DNA of 64,000 nucleotides from JAJEDW01 sp963555775. Its GTDB lineage: Bacteria; Acidobacteriota; Terriglobia; 20CM-2-55-15. Location: contig CAUVWY020000004.1 of NCBI GenBank assembly GCA_963555775.3, positions 1-64,000 of the forward strand, read 5' to 3'. The stretch's first letter is position 1. Each line of letters begins with the position of its first letter. Of the stretch, positions 19,374 through 28,000 are shown one piece after another. A program made the position numbers and the translations under genes. Under the pieces are notes generated by a model. It saw nothing but the letters and a program-made list of their open reading frames with translations, was not told where the DNA came from and ran no database searches.

Positions 19374-20453
19374 GTGAGTAAAAAGAATTTTGAATACGAC
19401 GTCTGCTTGTCGTTCGCTGGAGAACAACGGGAATACGTAGAACAAGTTGCTGACAAACATAAGTCGTTCGGCATCCGTGTATTCTTTGACGACTACGCTA
19501 GAGCAGAGTTATGGGGTAAGGATCTATATTCTCATTTGGACGAGATCTATCAGAATCTCTGTAGGTATTGCATCCTCTTTGCTTCTAAAGAATACGCCGA
19601 CAACGTGTGGACGAGCCACGAGAGACGAAGCGCGCAAGCCCGGGCACTGAAAGAAAAACAGGAATACATTCTACCGGCGAGGTTTGACGACACTCCAATT
19701 CCCGGATTGTCAGATACTGTCCATTACATTGATCTGAAACCGACCTCACCATCGGAGCTCGCCAACCTCGCACGGCAGAAACTAGGAAATCCATTACGAC
19801 AGAATTACCTCCCCCCAGTCTTGGATCGCTTGTTTGAACGTCTTGGCATTGAGGATGACGATGAAGCTCAGGCGTCTGCACGGTCGCAAGCGTGGTCATT
19901 TTTTCAAGTCCTTCGCCGGATGACGCCCGATGAAAGGCATGCGGTTCTTAGCCTGCTCAGATTCGGTTGCGATGAGGACTTGCCCCAGAATATTCACATC
20001 GATATAGACCTCTTGCGTCGAATCACTGGAATGTCGATCCCCAAATTGAAGCGGCTTATAGGCGGCGTGAGATCACTAGGGTTCAAGTGTTCCATTCGAG
20101 AATCTACCGAGGAGGAAGCGCACGTACATGAAACAGTCCTAGCAGCCTGTCGGACTAACACCGAATCAAAAACCTAAGTCATTCATATGACTGTGTTTAC
20201 CGTTTCGGGCTAAAAAGGGCCGTTGTTGAAAACAAAGGACTTACGCCGAAAGTCCGACAGGCTGCTAGGAGATTCCCACCTATTCGAACTCAAATGGTCA
20301 GACCTAAGCGATGACGGAGAGTATCCGGAGCTGCTAGTTGCCCATGAAATGGTCGCAGGGGCAACTGAAAACTACTGTGAAGAGCACGGAGCCGCCCACC
20401 TCGACCGCCTCGATTTTTCTCAACTCTCCAATGCAACAGCTTCCGTGGAATGA
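19374..20453 (+). pseudogene. TIR-domain protein gene interrupted by a MITE
   Basis: The GTG-started frame encodes a TIR domain (1-125): YDVCLSFAGEQREYVEQ, FFDDYARAELWGKDL, CILFASKEYAD and the W79-x3-E83 region (WTSHERRSAQ) where TIR NADases carry their catalytic Glu. Residues 160-255 are helical, with a winged-helix-like stretch. A 122-bp inverted-repeat element plus CTAG duplication (20139-20268) inserts a stop after residue 267. Removing 126 bp joins HETVL to GDSHLFELKW in frame and restores a 317-aa protein ending at 20453. TIR proteins of this type are often anti-phage or NAD-degrading effectors; that role is inferred. The shortened 267-aa form keeps the whole TIR domain and might still act. 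Low GC marks it as acquired. Confidence 0.85.
20139..20268. mobile_element. 122-bp MITE with CTAG target duplication
   Basis: Perfect terminal inverted repeats CAGCCTGTCGGACT / AGTCCGACAGGCTG at 20143 and 20264 are flanked by CTAG on both sides (20139-20142 and 20265-20268). A palindromic four-base target is typical of IS1182-like transposition. There is no coding capacity. Inside, 20212-20224 and 20226-20244 match the two flanks of the tRNA-Lys gene at 27816-27888. Confidence 0.85.
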
Positions 20454-21892
20454 CCGGTTGCTCACGGGCGGGCGAAATCAAACGATCATAGTGGGCCCGG
20501 AGAGTAGCTAGTGTCCGCCCGGAAACTTCATAACTGATTGATAATGCAGTACATATAGTGGAATGCGAGTGGTGAAGATCGTTCAGATGTCGTATTATTG
20601 GGGGTGAAATCATGGATTTTGACCCCTGAATGGAGAATCTTCGCGAGGCAGGGACACGATGAGAGAAGTTCAGAGACGGCAGTTCCATCTGGGTCAGGCG
20701 CCGATCGGGCAGATCTGGATCGACCCGAAGTCGCGGGACGACATTCCGGCGGTATTGAAGGGGCTGCAGCACATCTGGGGCGAGGAGGCGTTGCGCGCCA
20801 GGCTGTTTGCGCTGCTGGATGAGCATATTCTGCCGGAGGCCGACCGCACGGTCGGGCGTCCGGGGATGGAATTGTGGCAGATCCTGGTGCTGGGGGTTCT
20901 GAAGCAGGGTCTGGGCTGCGACTTCGACCGCCTTCACGACCTGGCGAACCATCACGCGACGATACGCGCGTTCCTGGGTCACGGCGATTTCGTCGACAAG
21001 ACGCGCTACGAGTACCAGACGGTGGTCGACAACGTGTCGTTGTTGACGCCGGAGTTGTTGTCGGCGGTCGGACAACTGGTGGTGGAGAGTGGCCACAAGG
21101 TGGCCAGAAAAAAGCCTGGCGAGCCATTGCGCGGGCGGTGTGACTCGTTCGTGGTCGAAACGGACGTGCATTACCCGACGGATGTAAGCCTGTTGTGGGA
21201 CGCGATGCGGTGCGTGCTACGGGAGACTGGGGAGGTGGCCGGGCAACACGCCGTGGGCGGATGGCGTCAGTGGCGGCATCTATCCAGGAAGGTCAGGAAG
21301 CTGTTCAACACGGTGCGCTCGACCCGGCGGGCGAAGCGCCGTCCGGAGCGTGTGGAGGCGTACCTGGAGCGCTGCCGCGCACTGGTCGCCCGGATCGCGG
21401 AGACCCTCGACGAGCTGCGGGACAACGGCGTCGAGGAAACCACCTGTCAATCAATCGAAGGCTTTATCGCTCATGCCCGGCGCCAAATCGGCCAGGTTGA
21501 ACGCCGGCTCCTGCGAGGCGAGACGATTCCTCACGCGGAGAAGGTGTTCTCGATCTTCCAGGAGCACACGCGCTGGATTTCGAAGGGCAAGGCGGGCACG
21601 CCGGTGGAACTGGGAGTGCCGGTCGCTCTCATCGAGGACCAGCATCAATTCATCCTGCACCACCGGATCCTGTGGGAGGGCGAGGACGTGTCGCTTTGAC
21701 AACGTAAAAAGGACCCACCCCGATCGAGTAAAAGGGACCCACCCCCGGGTTAATGGTTTGTAAGTGATTCCGCCGTCGAGGCCGTGGGAAGTGTGGGAGC
21801 CGAAGGATTCCAAGCCACTGTGGGAACGCGCTGGCTTTGCAGCGGGTTCCCATGGGGGCGGCACTTTCCACAGCCCGCTGCGCCCGCGGTTT

Positions 21893-22684
21893 TCACGCGG
21901 ACCCTGCGGCGGACCGGGGTTTGTTCTTCCGTTTGCTGGCGGCGCCGAGACTGTCGGTAAACCGGATACTTTCCCAATCGAACTGGTGAATGGCGCAGTG
22001 ATGGGTCAGCCGGTCCAGCAGGGCTGCGGTCAGTGCGGCGTCACCGAAGACGCTGGTCCACTGTGCAAACGGCAGGTTCGATGTGACGATCAGCGAACCC
22101 TTTTCGTAGCGGTCCGAGAAGACCTGAAACAGCAACTGCGCCCCCTCGGCCGAGAACGGGATATAGCCGACTTCGTCCACGATGAGCAACTCGAAGCGGG
22201 CCAGCTTGGCCAGGCGCCGGTTCAGTTGCCGTTCCTCGCGCGACTCGATCAAGGTGTTGACCAGCCCGGCGGCCGTGGTGAACCCGACGCGGTAGCCCCT
22301 CCGGCAGGCTTCCACACCCAACGCCGTGGCGGCATGGGTTTTACCGGTTCCGTGCTTGCCCAACAGGACGACGTTCTCGTGCCGGGTAATGTAGCCGCAC
22401 TCGGCATAGTCGCGAACCTGGATCGCATCCAGCACCGGCCACTTCTTCAGGTCCGTGGTCTCCAGGGTCTTGAGCAGTGGGAACCGGGCCTCCCGCAGTC
22501 GACGCTGGACCTGATTGGCTTGCCGCTGTTCCAGTTCGCGGCTGGCCAGAGCCAATAGAAAGCCGGTGTACCCCTCGCCGGCCTCCTGGGCCTGTCGGGC
22601 GTGTTCCCGCCACTCCCGCACCATGGCCGGAAGCCGGAGTTGCCGCAGTGCGTCGTCGAGAACGATCTCCTGACCCGGAGTCAT
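21893..22684 (-). CDS. istB: IS21 helper ATPase IstB
   Basis: The 263-residue AAA+ protein has Walker A GKHGTGKTHAATALG, Walker B LLIVDEVGYIPF and the usual IstB N-terminal helical part (LRLPAMVREWREHA). IstB assists IstA in target selection and strand transfer. Its ATG overlaps the stop of istA by 4 bp, the standard coupling in IS21. Length is normal and nothing is missing. Confidence 0.93.
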   Translation of the reverse strand: MTPGQEIVLDDALRQLRLPAMVREWREHARQAQEAGEGYTGFLLALASRELEQRQANQVQRRLREARFPLLKTLETTDLKKWPVLDAIQVRDYAECGYITRHENVVLLGKHGTGKTHAATALGVEACRRGYRVGFTTAAGLVNTLIESREERQLNRRLAKLARFELLIVDEVGYIPFSAEGAQLLFQVFSDRYEKGSLIVTSNLPFAQWTSVFGDAALTAALLDRLTHHCAIHQFDWESIRFTDSLGAASKRKNKPRSAAGSA

Positions 22685-24204
22685 CGCACACCCCCAGTCA
22701 GGAGACGGTCGTATTGATCCAGATCGGCCCGGGCGATCGTCAGGTCGGTGATACCGGGCATCAACCCGGACTCCAGCGGCGCATGGGCTCGAGTCGGCGT
22801 GTCCTCCCGCATCAGAATGTGCCGCACCGCTTCCAACTCGATACAGTGGGCATCGAGCGCTTCCTGGATGGCCGAGGACACCCGTTCCAGATCCCAGTCC
22901 TGGTGGAGTTGCAGGATGCCGATGAACTCCCGGGTGCCCCGGCTGTACCCATGCCGATCCCGCAACCGCTCCAGCGCGGTCTCATATTGGGTCGGCCATT
23001 GATCCCGCCACTGCCGGATCGGCCGGGCGCTCTCAAACGAGGCCACCTTCCGCCGGATCAACTCCAGGTAGTGCAACGGATCAATCCGCCAGTCGCTATG
23101 ACCGAAGGCGCGGTCATGTTCGGCCACCTTCTTCTGGTCCGCGTAAAAACTCACCCGGTCACAGCCGATATGGGCCCAGAGCCGGCGTCCCACATATGCG
23201 GTCGGCACCGAATACCGGTTCTGATCCACCTGGGCGGTCTGATACCGGCTGATCCGGACTCCCACCACCTTCGTGTTCTCGAATGGCGTCTCGGGCAGGA
23301 CCAACAGTTGCTCGTGTTCGACGGCGTGCCGCTCCCCAATCGTGCGATCGTCGGACCGGCCCCCGATCCGGCGCTGGTCGTCAGCCGCGCAGCGTTCCAG
23401 CAACTGCGTGTTCAGATCCTCGAAGTCCGCCACTTCGGGAACCGGCGCCAGGAAGTTCCGGCGTGCAAAGCCGACCAGGCCCTCGACACCGCCTTTCTCC
23501 TGGCCCCGCGCCGGATTGCAGAACCGTGCTTCAAACGTGTAGTGCGCCCGAAACGCGGTGAACCGCGTCTGTTCCACCCGGCCCTTCCCGCGCAGAATCT
23601 GTTTCACGGCGGTTTTCAGGTTATCGAACACTAACGTCGGGAAGACGCCCCCGTACCAGTCGAACCCACGGATGTGACCGTCCAGGAACATCTCCTGCCG
23701 TTCCCACGGATACGCCCGCACGAACGCCTTGCCCGAGTACCGGGATCTCATGCAGAACAACTTGACCTGACGGTCTTCACCGTTCATCCGGACCCAGGCC
23801 GTACCCCAGTCCACCTCGGCTTCACGGGCGTGTTCCGGGTCCAGCGGCGCCACAGCGCCGGTCTGGTTCCAGCCCAACCGTGTCTTCCGTTCCCGAACCC
23901 AGCGGCGTACCGTCGCCTCGGCTCCGGTAAATTCATGCTCCTCCACCAGACGTTGCCACACCCGGTGCGCGGTGTGGCGTTGCTTGACAGGCTGGTCCCG
24001 GTCCGCCTGGAGCCAAGCTTCTACGATCCCGGCGACCGGGTCCATCACCGGACAGGCCGGCTCCTTCTCTCGCCGATACTTGGGCTCCTGTCCGGCCAAT
24101 ACTTTCCGGACCGTCCGTCGCGTGTGCCCGGTCTCCCGGGCGATCTGTCGAATGCTCTTCTTGTAAACCCGATCTGCGGTTCTGATCCACTCGTACTGAT
24201 CCAT
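22681..24204 (-). CDS. istA: IS21 transposase IstA
   Basis: About 507 residues from the ATG at 24204 (ribosome site GAGGA upstream; an in-frame start at 24252 is less likely). The N-terminal HTH is KSIRQIARETGHTRRTVRKV. The rve catalytic core has Asp in AEVDWGTAWV, Asp in LVFDNLKTAV and Glu in KGGVEGLVGFARR. The C-terminal domain has the MuA-like basic segment. IstA cuts and joins the element ends. The gene is intact. Confidence 0.93.
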   Translation of the reverse strand: MDQYEWIRTADRVYKKSIRQIARETGHTRRTVRKVLAGQEPKYRREKEPACPVMDPVAGIVEAWLQADRDQPVKQRHTAHRVWQRLVEEHEFTGAEATVRRWVRERKTRLGWNQTGAVAPLDPEHAREAEVDWGTAWVRMNGEDRQVKLFCMRSRYSGKAFVRAYPWERQEMFLDGHIRGFDWYGGVFPTLVFDNLKTAVKQILRGKGRVEQTRFTAFRAHYTFEARFCNPARGQEKGGVEGLVGFARRNFLAPVPEVADFEDLNTQLLERCAADDQRRIGGRSDDRTIGERHAVEHEQLLVLPETPFENTKVVGVRISRYQTAQVDQNRYSVPTAYVGRRLWAHIGCDRVSFYADQKKVAEHDRAFGHSDWRIDPLHYLELIRRKVASFESARPIRQWRDQWPTQYETALERLRDRHGYSRGTREFIGILQLHQDWDLERVSSAIQEALDAHCIELEAVRHILMREDTPTRAHAPLESGLMPGITDLTIARADLDQYDRLLTGGVR

Positions 24205-24995
24205 CCCTATCAATCCTCGCCTCCCACCCGCGTGCCTGTTCTTCCAGTTCACGCTTCCGGGGAGGCTATCAGGGGTGGGTCCCTTTTCCTCGATCAGAGC
24301 CCCGTTTGGTGGGTCCCTTTTACGTTATCGAAATCAGACGTGGACGTGGCGGCGCCGATGGTCAGGGAAACCCAGGCGCGGTATCCCGATCTGCGGGCGT
24401 GCAGCTTCGACCGGGGCTTTCACAGTCCTGAGAACCGGATCAATCTCGACGCGCTCCTCGACCTCAACGCGCTGCCGGGAAAGGGGTATCGGTCCCGAGT
24501 CGACCGGGAACGCGAAGCGGAGGAATCCTTCGCCGCCGCGCGGCGCGCGCATCCTGCGATTGAATCGGCCATCAATGGATTGGAGCATCGAGGGCTCAAC
24601 CGTGTCCGCACTCACGGCGCCGACGGCTTCGCCCGCGCCGTCGCCCTGTCGGTACTGGCCGCCAACCTGCATCGCATCGGATCGATCCTGCAGAAGCGCG
24701 AGCGCAAACGACGACGACCCGTCGCCTGACCCACCGGTCCTCCCGGAACATGCCCGATTCGGGGCCGTCGCAAGACGGCAAGCCGCCCCATGCCCGGACG
24801 CCCGACATTCGGGCCGATTTCTTGCCGATCACTCCCCACGAGTCGTCAACCGCTCCCGTTGCGGTTCGATTTATAGTGAATGAACGTCACTTGCACCCCC
24901 GGTCGCTCCCAAATCTCCATCCGCGAGAGGGGTTTTCTGGCGGACACTAGCTAAATCACGAGGTGTTCTGGGCGCTGGCGGGAAGAACGACCATT

Positions 24996-25484
24996 TCATG
25001 TGGCGTAGGCCCCCCTCAATCGTAGCTCTCCGGTTGCCGATCCTTGTTGATCGAACGTCTCCCACACAACCTCGTAGCATTCGCGGCATTCGCGCACCGT
25101 TGCCTGCTCCCTGACGGTGCCTTCTTCCTTAAGCTTCAACGAAATATCCGAGAGAATTCTTACATAGAGGCGTAGAAAGTCTTGCCACTCCACTTGGGCG
25201 TCCAGCTTGGCAAAGAGGAAATCCGACAGTTCGTCGCGGAACGCGTTCATCTCCAAGATCTGCTTGATTGACTTGCTTTCCAATATCTCTCTTGCATTCT
25301 TCCGATGCAAATCTGCGTGAAGCACCCAGTCACAGTAAAATGGCAAGTTGGGGAATGTCTTCTTCAATTCGCCATCGAGTTCCAACAACTTCCGGATGCC
25401 AACGAGCAGGTATACAACCTCGGCCTCGCTGCAAATACCTTGATTGAGCAGCGTTTTGAGTTTTCTGATGATCTCGTTCGGCAT
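24996..25484 (-). CDS. Conserved hypothetical protein, 162 aa
   Basis: MPNEIIRKLKTLLNQGICSEAEVVYLLVGIRKLLE begins a small helical protein. Proteins with this start are widespread in bacteria, but I know of no assigned function. GGGAGGG provides a ribosome site 6 nt before the ATG. Composition is less GC-rich than the core. It lies directly outside the right end of the ISNCY element and is oriented away from the DUF3800 remnant. Confidence 0.75.
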   Translation of the reverse strand: MPNEIIRKLKTLLNQGICSEAEVVYLLVGIRKLLELDGELKKTFPNLPFYCDWVLHADLHRKNAREILESKSIKQILEMNAFRDELSDFLFAKLDAQVEWQDFLRLYVRILSDISLKLKEEGTVREQATVRECRECYEVVWETFDQQGSATGELRLRGAYAT

Positions 25485-25542
25485 TAGCGTCCCTCCCTTT
25501 CGCGGCCATCGCAGTGAACTGCGCTTAGGCGGCCTGCACTCG

Positions 25543-25827
25543 ATGCATCTACTCTACCTCGACGATGCTGGCTCTGTCGGGAACGTCCACGAACAATACC
25601 TCGTCCTCGGCGGCGTGTGCGTGTTCGAGGCGCAATCGTCTTGGATCACCCGGTCGCTGGACAGGCTGGCGCAGAACATCGACCCAGCAAACCCCCACGG
25701 TGCCGAGTTTCACGCCTCGGAGACCTACGCCCGCCGCCGCAAGCCGTGGAAGGGCCTCGGTCAGGACGAGGCGCGAGGCACGATCAAGTCCGTCCTTGAC
25801 GTGCTGGCGAACGCCTATGTCGGCTAG
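25543..25827 (+). pseudogene. DUF3800 protein, C-terminally truncated
   Basis: From ATG 25543 the product MHLLYLDDAGSVGNVHEQYLVLGGV matches the N-terminus of DUF3800 proteins. There, the early Asp pair and the later HxxE-like segment (GAEFHASETY) belong to a proposed RNase H-like fold. Family members are usually well over 200 residues; this one stops after 94, exactly where Tn3 transposase sequence begins on the opposite strand. A recombination event has removed its 3' half. Confidence 0.75.
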
Positions 25828-25941
25828 GTCACGGATGCGCGGCGCGAAGCGGAAGCCCAGCAGATGCATCAGTGCGAACACATGATTGGTGAAGCCGGTC
25901 GTGTCGGTGTCAGGCGATCTTCCGGTTATCGTGCTCGGCAC
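25815..25941 (-). pseudogene. Tn3-family transposase fragment
   Basis: On the minus strand, DTDTTGFTNHVFALMHLLGF followed by RFAPRIRDLAD is the highly conserved TnpA segment of Tn3-type transposons. Only about 40 residues survive. The rest of TnpA, resolvase and inverted repeats are absent. It marks a former Tn3 insertion, probably brought in on a plasmid. Confidence 0.85.
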
Positions 25942-26238
25942 TCAGACTCGCCGTTGCCATGTCCTCGGGTCCCGTGACTGGTGTACGATGGCAATGACTT
26001 CGATCCACTCGGGCAGGATCCGGTAGAAGACCGAGAACGGGAACTTCCGCACTGGAGCGCGGCGGACGGTCAACTCCACGGTTTGGTACAACTCAGGTCG
26101 GTCTGAGATCCGGCCGAAAGCCCCGTCGATTTCTTCTTCGAACGATGCCAATACGTGTGGAGCCTCGTCGAGATACCACCGTTCGGCAAGTGCCAGATCC
26201 TGCACCGCAGCAGACGTCAGCCGGACGGACAGGGTCAC
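25942..26238 (-). CDS. ParE/RelE-superfamily toxin
   Basis: The 98-residue protein has VRLTSAAVQDLALAERWYLDEAP, the central RPELYQTVELTVRRAPVRKFPFSVFYRI and the C-terminal IEVIAIVHQSRDPRTW, the standard ParE/RelE fold pattern. ParE-type toxins act on gyrase, RelE-type on mRNA at the ribosome; sequence alone does not decide. It overlaps the upstream antitoxin gene by 4 bp. The frame is intact. Confidence 0.88.
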   Translation of the reverse strand: MTLSVRLTSAAVQDLALAERWYLDEAPHVLASFEEEIDGAFGRISDRPELYQTVELTVRRAPVRKFPFSVFYRILPEWIEVIAIVHQSRDPRTWQRRV

Positions 26239-26465
26239 GTCTTTTCGGAGAAGACTCGCTTGCGGACCTCTTTCCAGGGAACCGAACGCTCCTCCGGCAA
26301 AATGTCCTCCAGCGCCACCAGTCGGTCACGAATTAGGTCCCGCTGCCAGTCGGGGACCGGGATCTCCCCTGGCACCAGACTGTCCCAGAGCTCGACTACG
26401 AGTTCGATGCGCTGCTGTGCCGGAAGATTAAGCGCCTCTCTTTGGATTTCGGACTTGGCCAGCAT
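26235..26465 (-). CDS. Addiction-module antitoxin (PF09720-type)
   Basis: The 76-residue acidic protein with LNLPAQQRIELVVELWDSL and VPDWQRDLIRDRL follows the 'putative addiction module component' antitoxin family, which pairs with ParE/RelE toxins. It is the first gene of the pair, as usual, and its stop overlaps the toxin start (ATGA). The operon probably autoregulates. It likely stabilised the plasmid-derived segment. Confidence 0.85.
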   Translation of the reverse strand: MLAKSEIQREALNLPAQQRIELVVELWDSLVPGEIPVPDWQRDLIRDRLVALEDILPEERSVPWKEVRKRVFSEKT

Positions 26466-26546
26466 CGTTTCAGTATATCCGTTTCTTGCGGACGTCGAAT
26501 ATGTCAGGCCTACTTATTCCAACCAGCCAGGACCCGCGGCCTTGAA

Positions 26547-26732
26547 ATGACGGCGACGATGCACCTGTTCGGAATTATCTTCGACAAGGACATCGAGGCC
26601 AGCGGTGCCACGGCCGCCGAGATCGCACGGGGAGCACGCATCGAAAGCAAGGTGAGCGCGCAGATTGCCGACGGCCGCAATCTGGCGCGGTATGTGACGG
26701 TGAAACCGGAAGTCATCGGCCGGTGGCGTTGA
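26547..26732 (+). CDS. Small hypothetical protein
   Basis: A 61-residue frame from ATG 26547 (an upstream start is possible) reads MHLFGIIFDKDIEASGATAAEIARGARI...SKGRNL-like. It resembles short HTH-like proteins with the pattern HLFGIxFxxxIxxSG, but I cannot name a family. No clear ribosome site. It lies between the toxin-antitoxin pair and the RepA remnant, so it may also be a relic. Confidence 0.4.
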   Translation: MTATMHLFGIIFDKDIEASGATAAEIARGARIESKVSAQIADGRNLARYVTVKPEVIGRWR

Positions 26733-26835
26733 ATCCCAAAAAAAAGCCCGGTGCGGCGGTAGATATCAGAACCGGAGGCGGTCCGCTGTGGCATCTGGAC
26801 CTGATCTGGAATGAAGAGCGGGTAAAGGGAAAGCC

Positions 26836-27315
26836 ATGGAGCGGAAAGGCGACGGGCTGCGTCACATCAGCGAAGCCTTCGGCGGACTGGACGGGCTAGT
26901 GCAGGCGCTCCGCCATGCCTCCCCCCAGGCGCGTGACCACTATAGGCTTGTCGACCAGGTCGAGGCCCTGGTCCGGGCCAGCGAAACCGACCCCGAACCG
27001 GGCTTCATGGCGCGGTGGCTGATGCTGTGCACGCTGCCCCGGTCCAACCCCGGCAGCCGCGAGAAGTACGTCCGGCGCAACGGCCCGTATACGCTGGTGA
27101 TGACGGCGGGGCATCCGCACAGGCTCCCATTCGGGAACCTCCCCCGGCTGCTGGTCGCGCGTGGAGAATTCCCGCGAGGGAGCCGCTGCTCCGGTCGTCT
27201 CCGCTGGCCGAAATCCGCGGTCGACACCTGGCTCGCTGCCCGTGAAGACCTGGCCGACGAAATGGCGGCCGACCGGGCCGCGTTCGAAGCGGCCGCCGCT
27301 AAGGCTCGGGAATAG
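26836..27315 (+). pseudogene. Chimeric remnant: plasmid RepA N-terminus fused to excisionase-like tail
   Basis: Residues 55-107 (MARWLMLCTLPRSNPG, YVRRNGPYTLVMTAGHPH, LPFGNLPRLL) match the N-terminal region of plasmid-encoded RepA initiators. After Leu the family sequence (W-V-C-T-E-A) is missing. Instead comes ARGEFPRGSRCSGRLRWPKSAVDTWLAARE, which looks like the end of an AlpA/MerR-like excisionase. The fusion point is near 27152. Each half is incomplete, so neither replication nor excision function is expected. It suggests an integrated and deleted plasmid. Confidence 0.7.
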
Positions 27316-27815
27316 ATCGGGGAACCGGGCGATCCGTGAGACGGTTATTTTCGCCGCTTGATCCGGGCCGTTCTCTGGCGCCGTTCTAACGCCGCGGCTT
27401 TCCGTAAATGAATTTCTTTTCGCTTGGGATCGCCGGCGCGCCGCCGGTCGCGTTTCGCGTGTTCGATGAACCCGGCCAGAGTTCCCGCTACCTTGCGGCG
27501 GCGGTGGCGCTGATCTTTTTAGGTCTTGCTCATGGGCGGCAATTCTTACATCGACGGACGGCGCGCCGGTGTTTCAATGATTCTATCGCGGTGCTCCCCT
27601 GGCCCTGTCCCGGCGCGCCGTGAGTTTGGTTTGTATCGTACCTTACAAAAAACGCTCACCTGTCCGCGATCGCGCTCGATCCGCACAACATGTTCGCCGC
27701 CCGGATACAGGCCGCGCACGTCAGCGCGACACACGTGCCGGTGGCATTGCACCCCCGTTGCACCCCCAAAGCGTTTCGCCGCCGATTGATAGATCGGTAA
27801 GTCCTTTGTTTTCAA
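27316..27815. other. 500-bp gap between RepA remnant and tRNA-Lys
   Basis: No gene is supported on either strand. Composition is mixed, with short palindromes such as GGCGCGCC (about 27436 and 27570-27620) and two GTTGCACCCCC-like repeats near 27750. The position, at the 3' side of a tRNA gene and at the edge of mobile DNA, is where an integration site would be expected. Confidence 0.4.
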
Positions 27816-27888
27816 TGAGCCGTGCTGGACTCGAACCAGCGACCCTCTGATTAAAAGTCAGATGCTCTGCCAACTGAGCTAACGGCCC
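27816..27888 (-). tRNA. tRNA-Lys (anticodon UUU)
   Basis: The 73-nt cloverleaf reads on the minus strand. Acceptor GGGCCGT pairs with ACGGCTC, discriminator A. D-loop AGCTCAGTTGGCAGAGC, anticodon loop CTTTTAA and T-arm GGTTCGAACC are all standard. CCA is not encoded. It follows purA on the same strand and its 3' end faces the mobile region. Confidence 0.95.
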
Positions 27889-27905
27889 TTTTTCGATTTC
27901 ATATC

Positions 27906-27940
27906 GTAGCAGCCCGTGGGGGAACGTTGCAGGGTTCTGA
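27906..27940. repeat. Single repeat end next to tRNA-Lys
   Basis: TAGCAGCCCGTGGGGGAACG followed by TTGCAGGGTT is a variant of the dispersed repeat end seen at 30086, 45529 and 58952-58995. It lies between the purA stop and the tRNA. Confidence 0.45.
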
Positions 27941-28000
27941 CACCGGCGCGGCCCGAACCTGTCCCGGCGCGACGGGATCGAAATCCGAAACGGTTTCCGG

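Larger units (their letters stand above)
21691..24336 (-). mobile_element. IS21-family element, apparently intact
   Basis: istA and istB lie on the minus strand. The imperfect terminal repeats align over 29 bp: T..tTT..GA.AACGTAAAA(A/G)GGACCCACC at 21691 and, inverted, at 24336. A second inner GTAAAAGGGACCC motif occurs at each end. GACGTG is duplicated at 21685-21690 and 24337-24342. Both proteins are full length, so it may be active. Confidence 0.88.
20659..24729 (+). pseudogene. ISNCY-type transposase split by an IS21 insertion
   Basis: The 5' part (20659-21690) starts MREVQRRQFHLGQAPIGQIW and includes VVETDVHYPTDVSLLWDAMR, typical of this transposase group. The 3' part (24343-24729) has YPDLRACSFDRGFHSPENRI and a basic end. 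The insertion plus 6-bp duplication is 2652 bp, a multiple of three, so precise removal gives one 472-aa protein reading WEGEDV-DVAAPMV across the join. Catalytic acidic residues appear intact (Asp in VETDVHYPTD, Asp in SFDRGF). It is non-functional as it stands, because the split frame stops at 21699. Confidence 0.85.
20511..24947 (+). mobile_element. ISNCY-type insertion sequence carrying a nested IS21
   Basis: Terminal inverted repeats GTGTCCGCC...GAAAC are at 20511 and 24947. Both are flanked by TAGCTA (20505-20510, 24948-24953), a palindromic six-base target duplication. After subtracting the nested IS21 plus its duplication (2652 bp) the element is 1785 bp with one transposase gene, the usual size for this group. 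Confidence 0.85.

Noticed and set aside
21764..24190. Plus-strand frames of 264, 385 and 351 codons over the IS21
   Set aside because: They are antisense to clear istA/istB coding sequence; only the last 129 codons of the 23674-24729 frame are real, as the ISNCY transposase end.
27546..27815. 89-codon minus-strand frame starting at the tRNA-Lys 3' flank, considered as an integrase start
   Set aside because: No integrase motif or domain is seen and the composition is irregular.
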